A stretch of DNA of 40,573 nt. Source: Veronia pacifica. Its GTDB lineage: Bacteria; Pseudomonadota; Gammaproteobacteria; Enterobacterales; Vibrionaceae. The translations under genes were made by a program, and so were the position numbers. Where the stretch lies: contig NZ_LYBM01000045.1 in NCBI RefSeq assembly GCF_001707825.1, positions 1 to 40,573 on the forward strand. The letters run 5' to 3'. The number at the start of each line of letters is the position of its first letter. The stretch's first letter is position 1. Of the stretch, positions 35,490-40,573 are shown in pieces. The notes beneath the pieces are model-generated. The model did no database searches. It had not been told where the DNA came from and saw nothing but the letters and a program-made list of their open reading frames with translations.

Positions 35490-37043
35490 TTACTTCACGA
35501 CAAGATCGCCAAAGTAAGGGAAATTCATACCATTGATAATCGGTTTAATATCAACATTTTTCTTGGCTGCCCAGGATGGGTCCTGCCAGTGAAGAGGAAC
35601 AAATGCTGCATCGTTGTAGAGCATTTCTTCAACATCGCGGAGCATCTTGTTACGCTTTTTCAGGTCAGTCTCACCGTTTGTCGCGGCAACCAGCTTATCC
35701 ACCTCAGCGTTTGAGTAATGTCCACAGTTATACTGGCCTTTTCCTGTTTCGGCATTACGCGTCATGGTCAAAAACTCAGTAAAGTTGGCAGAATCCTCAG
35801 TATCTGGGTGCCAGCCAATCATCTGCATACCCGCTTCACACTTATCAAATTCAGGCCAGTACTGCGCTTTTGGCATGGTTTGAAGGTCAACTTTGATTTG
35901 AATCTTCGCCAACATTGCCGCCACAGCTTGCGCGATCTTCTCGTCATTCACATAACGGTTGTTGGGTGCGATCATTGTCAGGCTGAAGCCATTCTCATAA
36001 CCCGCCTCTTTCATCAGGGCCTTGGCTTTTTTGAGGTCATAACGAGGCGTCAAGTCAGCGTTATACCCTGCATAGCCAACAGGACTCTGCTGGCCAGCAG
36101 CAGTCCCCGAGCCTTTCATGATTTTCTTGGCAATACCTTCGTTGTTCACTGCATGAACAATCGCCTGTCGAACTTTTACATTTCTGAGCGGCTCAGATAC
36201 CTTTTGGTTGAGCTGGAAAGTAATAATGCGCGTACCTGGCATGGTAAACAGGTCGAGCTTATTGTTGCTATCAATGCGCTTGTAGTCATTTGGAGAGACT
36301 GGCGCAATCATATCGACGTCGCCAGACAACAAGGCAGCAACACGCGTTGCATCTTCTTTGATAGGAACCAGAGTCAGCTTATCGACGTTACCTTTAGACG
36401 CTTTGTCCCAATAGCCATCGAAACGTTCAAACTCAACTTTGACACCTTGTTCACGGTCGGCAATTTTAAATGCACCTGTACCAGACAAATTGGCCGATGC
36501 GAATGTTGAACCGTTCTTTTTGATCTCAGATTTGTCTTTACCGTCTGATGTCGTGCCAGAGTAATACTTGCTATCCATGGCAAAGATATAAGTAGCAACG
36601 TTTTCTACCAGTGGATATAAGCCATCGGTCACGATATCAACGGTGTAAGCGTCAACTTTATTCAGAGCAGTAAGCGGTGTGAATATTCCTTTGAAATCAG
36701 AAGAAGACTTGATTCGGTTGAATGTCCAGACTACATCATCTGCCGAAAAATCATTTCCAGAGTGGAACTTCACGCCCTTGCGAAGGTAGAAACGCACAGT
36801 TGTGTCGTTCAATCTTTCCCATCTTTCAGCAAGACGGGGCTCAAACTCCATGTTTTGATTGAAGCGAATCAGTGGATCAAACACCATATGAGAGAGCTGG
36901 AGAGTACCCCCTGAAAGTTGCTCTTGTGGATCAAGTGAGACTGGGTCTGCATCATAAGCAACGGTGATATTAGCAGCGGCAGCAGAAAAGCTAAGGCCGG
37001 CAGCCATTAATGCCAGAGCCAATTTCGTTTTTACGGTCTTCAT
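35490..37043 (-). CDS. Periplasmic solute-binding protein of the ABC importer (SBP_bac_5)
   Basis: The substrate-binding subunit, 517 residues. The start is set at the second of two nearby ATG codons (37043, MKTVKTKLALALMAAG) because TAAGGAG lies eight bases upstream of it and only two bases from the first (37049). The signal peptide cleaves near FSAAAA before NITVAYD. Family features are visible: DPVSLDPQ near the mature N-terminus, AERWERLNDTTVRFYLRKGV and KFHSGNDFSADDVVWTFNRI, which form the SBP_bac_5 signature. The gene order ATPase-SBP-permease-permease equals gsiABCD of E. coli (glutathione import), but dipeptides or other peptides are equally possible from sequence alone. Confidence 0.93.
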   Translation of the reverse strand: MKTVKTKLALALMAAGLSFSAAAANITVAYDADPVSLDPQEQLSGGTLQLSHMVFDPLIRFNQNMEFEPRLAERWERLNDTTVRFYLRKGVKFHSGNDFSADDVVWTFNRIKSSSDFKGIFTPLTALNKVDAYTVDIVTDGLYPLVENVATYIFAMDSKYYSGTTSDGKDKSEIKKNGSTFASANLSGTGAFKIADREQGVKVEFERFDGYWDKASKGNVDKLTLVPIKEDATRVAALLSGDVDMIAPVSPNDYKRIDSNNKLDLFTMPGTRIITFQLNQKVSEPLRNVKVRQAIVHAVNNEGIAKKIMKGSGTAAGQQSPVGYAGYNADLTPRYDLKKAKALMKEAGYENGFSLTMIAPNNRYVNDEKIAQAVAAMLAKIQIKVDLQTMPKAQYWPEFDKCEAGMQMIGWHPDTEDSANFTEFLTMTRNAETGKGQYNCGHYSNAEVDKLVAATNGETDLKKRNKMLRDVEEMLYNDAAFVPLHWQDPSWAAKKNVDIKPIINGMNFPYFGDLVVK

Positions 37044-37062
37044 TTGCATTACTCCTTATGCA

Positions 37063-37075
37063 GGGAGAAACTCCC
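37063..37075 (-). other. Short hairpin before the binding-protein ribosome site
   Basis: GGGAG at 37063-37067 and CTCCC at 37071-37075 with loop AAA, in the 91-bp gap between the ATPase and binding-protein genes, 20-32 bases upstream of the chosen ATG. On the minus strand the GGGAG could itself be read as an extra ribosome-like site; its role is unknown. Confidence 0.4.
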
Positions 37076-37134
37076 GACTGTGTTGTGTTTTGGCATAAAC
37101 GCCACCCGGCACAACCTTCCTCCGGACGGTATAG

Positions 37135-38856
37135 TTAGTAACTCATTGTTTCTGAATTGATATTCATACCTTTAAACTCAGGCATCAGTGATATCAACTG
37201 ACGACTGTATTCATGACTCGCTGATACAAATAACTCCTCAGTAGGTGCGACCTCCAGCAATTTGCCTTTCTGCATCACGCCGATACGATCACACATCTGA
37301 CGAATAACGGGCAGGTCGTGGCTGATAAACAGCATGGTCAGGTTCAACTCCTGTTGCAGATCTTTTAATAAGTTGAGGATCTGGGCTTGTACCGACACAT
37401 CCAATGCTGACGTTGGCTCATCACAAATCAACAGACGAGGCCTTGTTGCAAGCGCCCTGGCAATAGAAATACGCTGCCTCTGGCCACCAGAAAATTCATG
37501 AGGATATTTCACGCCGCAAGCTCGACCCAAGCCAACATGGTCAAGCAGGTCATCAACGATTGAAGAAATCTGGCGCTCGTTATCTGCCAGTTGATGAAAA
37601 CGGATAGGTTCGGCAATGATATCTTTGACTTTCATTCTGGGGTTCATCGACGAATAGGGGTTCTGGAAAACCATTTGCATCTGTCGTCGAAGAGGACGCC
37701 GTTCCGCCTCATTTTTTAGTGATGTGAGGTCAATACCTTCAAACGTCACCTTGCCGGAGTTTGGTGGATAAAGCCCAGTGATCACCCGTGCAATCGTTGA
37801 CTTGCCCGACCCGGATTCGCCGACAAGACCGAAAGTTTCTCCCTCATGAATCTCGAAGCTGACGTCTTCGTTGGCTTGCACGTACTCACGGCGGCTTTCA
37901 AAAAAAGAATCACGGGTGACAAAACGCAGATTGACGTTTTCAACCTTGAGCAGCGGTCCGGTATATACGCGTTGGTCTTCACTCTGGCCAAGCCAGTGGT
38001 TTTTTACATCAAGAGGCTTCATTTCTTTGGCTTCTTCGATATAACTAACCAAAGGGAACCTATCGAGTTTGACGTCAGAACGCGGTACAGCAGAAATAAG
38101 GCTTTGTGTATACGGGTGCTCGGGCTGCCCGAGTACTTTGGCTGTTGGGCCAAACTCGACAAGATCGCCCCTGTACATGACCGCAACTTTATCCGTAACG
38201 TTCGATACGACACCCATGTCGTGGGTAACCAGCATACAACCCACATTTTTCTTCACACATAAGTCGCGGATTAGCGTTAGGATTTGATCCTGAATGGAGA
38301 CATCCAGTGCTGTTGTGGGCTCATCGGCGATAATAAGATCAGGCTCACCAGCCAGTGCGATAGCAATAACCACCCGTTGCCGCATGCCTCCTGAAAACTG
38401 GTGAGGATACTGCTTAAGACGATTTTCGGGCTGTGGTATGCCGACCTGTTCCATTAACTGCAATGCGCGAGCTTTGGCATCACTGTCATTGAGATTCAAA
38501 TTGATTTGGATGGTTTCAACCAGTTGCTGCTCAACCGTGAACAGTGGATTCAACGAAGTCATAGGATCTTGGAAGATAAAGCCTATTTTTGACCCTCGGA
38601 CTCGGCGCATCTCTTCGCGACTGAGATCAGAAATTCTTTCGCCATCGAGATAAACGTCACCGCTCGCGATTCTTCCCGGGGGACTGAGCAAATCAATGAC
38701 ACCATTACCTACTGTCGATTTACCCGCACCAGACTCCCCAACCACGCCTACAATTTCGCCTCGCGAAATTGAAAAAGACAGAGATTTGACGGCTGCATGA
38801 ACGCCATGCCTCGAGGGATATTCGATTCTCAGATTTTTTACTTCCAGCAAAGCCAT
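37135..38856 (-). CDS. ABC importer ATPase with two fused nucleotide-binding domains (GsiA/DppDF-like)
   Basis: 573 residues in a double ATPase that powers the importer. The first domain has Walker A GESGAGKS at 40-47, signature FSGGMRQRV, and Walker [13 protein letters not shown]. The second has Walker A GESGSGKS near 345, signature [15 protein letters not shown], and [12 protein letters not shown]. Each ends with an oligopeptide-transporter C-terminal piece ([23 protein letters not shown]). It matches the fused form of GsiA (623) and YejF (529) rather than separate DppD and DppF. It is first in the operon, and a 22-bp palindrome lies 36 bases upstream of its ATG. Confidence 0.95.
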   Translation of the reverse strand: MALLEVKNLRIEYPSRHGVHAAVKSLSFSISRGEIVGVVGESGAGKSTVGNGVIDLLSPPGRIASGDVYLDGERISDLSREEMRRVRGSKIGFIFQDPMTSLNPLFTVEQQLVETIQINLNLNDSDAKARALQLMEQVGIPQPENRLKQYPHQFSGGMRQRVVIAIALAGEPDLIIADEPTTALDVSIQDQILTLIRDLCVKKNVGCMLVTHDMGVVSNVTDKVAVMYRGDLVEFGPTAKVLGQPEHPYTQSLISAVPRSDVKLDRFPLVSYIEEAKEMKPLDVKNHWLGQSEDQRVYTGPLLKVENVNLRFVTRDSFFESRREYVQANEDVSFEIHEGETFGLVGESGSGKSTIARVITGLYPPNSGKVTFEGIDLTSLKNEAERRPLRRQMQMVFQNPYSSMNPRMKVKDIIAEPIRFHQLADNERQISSIVDDLLDHVGLGRACGVKYPHEFSGGQRQRISIARALATRPRLLICDEPTSALDVSVQAQILNLLKDLQQELNLTMLFISHDLPVIRQMCDRIGVMQKGKLLEVAPTEELFVSASHEYSRQLISLMPEFKGMNINSETMSY

Positions 38857-38891
38857 TCGTGATACCTCTGTCTTCCTTAAGAATTTCCCTT

Positions 38892-38913
38892 TTGACTTAA
38901 TTAGTTAAGTCAA
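38892..38913. promoter_or_regulatory. 22-bp palindrome upstream of the ABC operon, candidate operator
   Basis: TTGACTTAA at 38892-38900 and TTAAGTCAA at 38905-38913 with TTAG between: perfect 9-bp arms, 36 bases upstream of the ATPase gene. The arms and short spacer look like the operator of a dimeric regulator (for example MarR- or GntR-type); no regulator is identified. Confidence 0.6.
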
Positions 38914-39642
38914 CATCCATTGTTTAGCTATTACAGCCCAGACGATTACTTGAGAGCGGATGGCTAATCTGTCAAACAATTAACAAAAGATCAACATTCT
39001 GGACTCTGCCGCGAAAAAAGTACAAAAAGCTCAGAAAATCTATTCATGTTTTTTGACAAAAATTGCTTAAACACAGAGCCAGGCAATACTATTAAGTCTT
39101 ATTTATCAGTACTTTTACATAATAAAAAAACAATTAAAAAAGAAAAATTAATCACTTCTTGAATAATGATCTTATTCGGGCTTTTTAGACCGATGTCAGA
39201 TCGTCTTATGGTAGAAAGCACTAATAAAAACACTATTAGCAAGACTTTTATCGTAAAAGCATAAGTTCACCACTATTTGATAAAGTTATTTTTTTTGAGA
39301 AAAAATGTAAAAAATCAGCTATCAATAGCGAGCAGACAACAAAAGCGTGAGCTTTTGCGCAAATTTCCACTTTTTTAAAAAGTAGCAGCAACTACGTAAG
39401 GCGTGTTCAGCTTACAGAAGTTGGCTATCACCATCCGGTTTACCGCAGTGAACATTGGAGTAACAGGTGAGTCAAATACCTTACTGTTTTTTCGCGGAGA
39501 GATAATCAAAATAGATAGTTGAGACACATAACAGGGAAAGCGGGCTCCCAAACTTATCGAGTGCAGCGTCGTAGACTGCGTAAAAATATGCAAGTCTCAA
39601 TCAAAAAGAGGAAATTTACGTCGGACTGGTCAATACCATGGG

Positions 39643-39693
39643 ATAAATTTCTTGCCTAGCAATCTGCGCCGACTTAACGTGACATAAATTTCT
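39643..39693. repeat. Repeated ATAAATTTCT motif upstream of the DecR-like gene
   Basis: ATAAATTTCT occurs at 39643-39652 and 39684-39693, 41 bp apart (about four helical turns), with the inverted form GAAATTTA at 39611-39618. The second copy ends 15 bases before the start codon. This could be an autoregulatory site for the Lrp/AsnC-family product (inference). Confidence 0.45.
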
Positions 39694-39707
39694 AGTTTGG
39701 AACTATT

Positions 39708-40178
39708 TTGGAGAAAATACATTTAGACAAAGTAGACAAGGCTCTGCTGGCAAGGCTGCAGGAAGATGCCAGCCTCTCTCTCGCTGACCTTGCAGAATCT
39801 GTCAACTTGACCACAACCCCCTGCTGGAAACGTCTCAAGCGTTTAGAAGAGAGCGGAGTGCTAAGAAAGCGGGTTGCCTTGCTTGATCCGGCGATTCTTG
39901 GTCTGTCGTTTACCGCCTTCGTCCATATCAAAACGTCCGATCATTCTGAAGATTGGTATCAACGCTTTGTTGACGCGGTAACCCCTTTTGATGAGGTAAT
40001 GGAGTGTTATCGTATGGCCGGAGAGTACGATTACATGATGAAGGTTCAGGTAGCAGATATGCCAGCGTTCGACCTATTTTATAAAAAACTGGTTAATAGC
40101 ATTGATGGTCTGACAAATGTCACTTCAACGTTCGCTATGGAGCCGCTCAAATACACTACCGCACTGCCTTTGGTCTGA
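39708..40178 (+). CDS. Lrp/AsnC-family regulator, DecR-like
   Basis: A DNA-binding regulator of 156 residues. The N-terminal winged-helix segment ([20 protein letters not shown], then [16 protein letters not shown]) and C-terminal RAM domain ([41 protein letters not shown]) match E. coli DecR/YbaO closely along the length. DecR controls cysteine detoxification in E. coli, so a cysteine response is plausible here (inference). No ATG is available: the first codon that gives the family N-terminus is TTG 39708, with GGAA five bases upstream. The product would have five more residues than E. coli at the front. No cysteine desulfidase gene is nearby. Confidence 0.88.
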   Translation: MEKIHLDKVDKALLARLQEDASLSLADLAESVNLTTTPCWKRLKRLEESGVLRKRVALLDPAILGLSFTAFVHIKTSDHSEDWYQRFVDAVTPFDEVMECYRMAGEYDYMMKVQVADMPAFDLFYKKLVNSIDGLTNVTSTFAMEPLKYTTALPLV

Positions 40179-40230
40179 GATGTGTCTTTTCGCAGTCTGT
40201 CCGTAAAAAATAGCGTTAACATCGTGCCAT

Positions 40231-40254
40231 AAGCCCGTTCCCAATAGCGGGCTT
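40231..40254 (+). terminator. Hairpin, possible terminator of the DecR-like gene
   Basis: AAGCCCG at 40231-40237 and CGGGCTT at 40248-40254, 10-base loop, 53 bases past the stop. The tail CTCTC has few T, so the function is uncertain. Confidence 0.5.
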
Positions 40255-40487
40255 CTCTCGATATAAACATTGAGAGATAAATTTTCTCATTTTTGATATA
40301 TCCACCAACCCCGGAAGGTAGCCCAATTTAAGTCGACGTATATTGATTCCCGCAAAGCTGGGGGCTCATCTTTTCTCGGTAGGGATAAATGAAGTCAATG
40401 AAGAGAATCAGATCGGACTGACGGCCAACGATCTTGTAGCAAACGGCATGGTGCTTTTTGGCTAACTTCAATGCTGCAGATACGAAA

Positions 40488-40511
40488 AAGCCCGCACGAA
40501 TGAGCGGGCTT
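40488..40511 (-). terminator. Intrinsic terminator following a tRNA-like 3' end
   Basis: AAGCCCGC at 40488-40495 and GCGGGCTT at 40504-40511, 8-base loop. On the minus strand it is followed by TTTTTCG, and it lies 10 bases after the CCA of the tRNA-like sequence, the usual layout at the end of a tRNA operon. Confidence 0.8.
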
Positions 40512-40520
40512 CTCTAAATG

Positions 40521-40573
40521 TGGTCGGTGAAGAGGGATGCGATGGGACTGGCCTTCCAGCCCACGACCCTGTA
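40521..40573 (-). pseudogene. tRNA-Pro-like 3' end, apparently degenerate (partial)
   Basis: The minus strand ends CCCTCTTCACCGACCA at 40521, which resembles the 3' acceptor strand and CCA of gammaproteobacterial tRNA-Pro (CTCTTTCACCGACCA type). Upstream, where the T arm should be, the sequence reads ATCGCAT instead of TTCGAAT-like, and the two T-stem strands (GTCCC and CCCTC) do not pair. The next bases form a CTGG-AAGG-CCAG hairpin unlike an anticodon arm. I read this as a decayed or recombined tRNA-Pro tail followed by its terminator. The window ends before the 5' half. Confidence 0.5.

Larger units (their letters stand above)
38857..39707. other. Long intergenic region between the ABC operon and the DecR-like gene
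   Basis: About 850 bp, AT-rich, with the ABC operon and the regulator transcribed away from each other, so it holds both promoters. It contains a palindrome at 38892-38913, a small perfect hairpin at 39340-39357 (CAAAAGC, loop GTGA, GCTTTTG), and repeated ATAAATTTCT motifs near the regulator. A 72-codon minus-strand frame at 39375-39593 lacks a convincing ribosome site or family resemblance and is not called. Confidence 0.6.
40179..40520. other. Gene-free stretch after the DecR-like gene
   Basis: No credible reading frame. It contains a hairpin at 40231-40254, a weaker CTCTC/GAGAG pairing just after it, a GATTCCCGCAAAGCTGGGGG segment at about 40347-40366 that resembles the short GC-rich inverted repeats scattered in vibrio genomes, and the minus-strand terminator at 40488-40511. 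Confidence 0.5.

Noticed and set aside
35718-36509. 263-residue plus-strand reading frame
   Set aside because: Antisense to the binding-protein gene, Cys/His/Arg-rich composition typical of a shadow frame, no family features.
39375-39593. 72-residue minus-strand reading frame in the long intergenic region
   Set aside because: No recognisable domain, poor ribosome site, composition not gene-like; left as intergenic.

Overview
The window looks like chromosomal DNA of a marine gammaproteobacterium of the family Vibrionaceae (Enterovibrio/Grimontia/Photobacterium-like; the genus is an inference). The core proteins (Rho, RhlB, TrxA, GppA, Gor, PrlC, RlmJ, FtnA, UspA, UspB) read very close to their enterobacterial or vibrio counterparts. 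The alkaline phosphatase is long, as in vibrios, and UbiD carries an extra C-terminal domain copy.

Layout. (1) 1-4291 is the tnsA-proximal end of a Tn7-like transposon: tnsC (cut by the window edge), tnsB and tnsA, overlapping and all on the minus strand. It ends in three repeated TnsB-type sites and a TGTG...GACA terminus, 1 bp from the stop codon of yhiN. Cargo and target selector lie off the left edge. (2) 4293-8290 holds the flavoprotein YhiN, a YnaI-like MscS channel, and a stress block uspB-ftnA-uspA. (3) 8705-12677 holds fre, a 2Fe-2S ferredoxin and ubiD in a tight cluster, plus an unknown exported protein. (4) 12801-17494 is the RNA-metabolism and redox neighbourhood rho, trxA, rhlB, gppA. 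(5) 17579-26154 is an accessory-looking surface cluster: three TraF_2-type outer-membrane paralogues and a separate small beta-barrel, each followed by its own terminator-like hairpin, with a 1053-residue lipoprotein divergently transcribed across a very AT-rich region. (6) 26228-33304 holds prlC, rlmJ, gor, a PhoA-type phosphatase and a small exported SPOR-like protein. (7) 33500-38856 is a complete peptide/glutathione-type ABC importer operon in the order ATPase, binding protein, permease, permease, with intercistronic hairpins and a near-perfect palindrome upstream. (8) 38857-40573 is a long intergenic region, a DecR-like Lrp/AsnC regulator, and a terminator next to what looks like the 3' end of a degenerate tRNA-Pro.

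The genes supply housekeeping RNA metabolism, thiol redox (TrxA, Gor, possibly glutathione uptake, a DecR-like regulator), iron and stress defence, and cell-surface proteins. The most unusual items are the Tn7-like insertion abutting the yhiN stop codon, the TraF_2/lipoprotein cluster, the duplicated UbiD domain with an embedded ferredoxin gene, and several unexplained inverted repeats. I see no CRISPR array, rRNA operon or complete tRNA.
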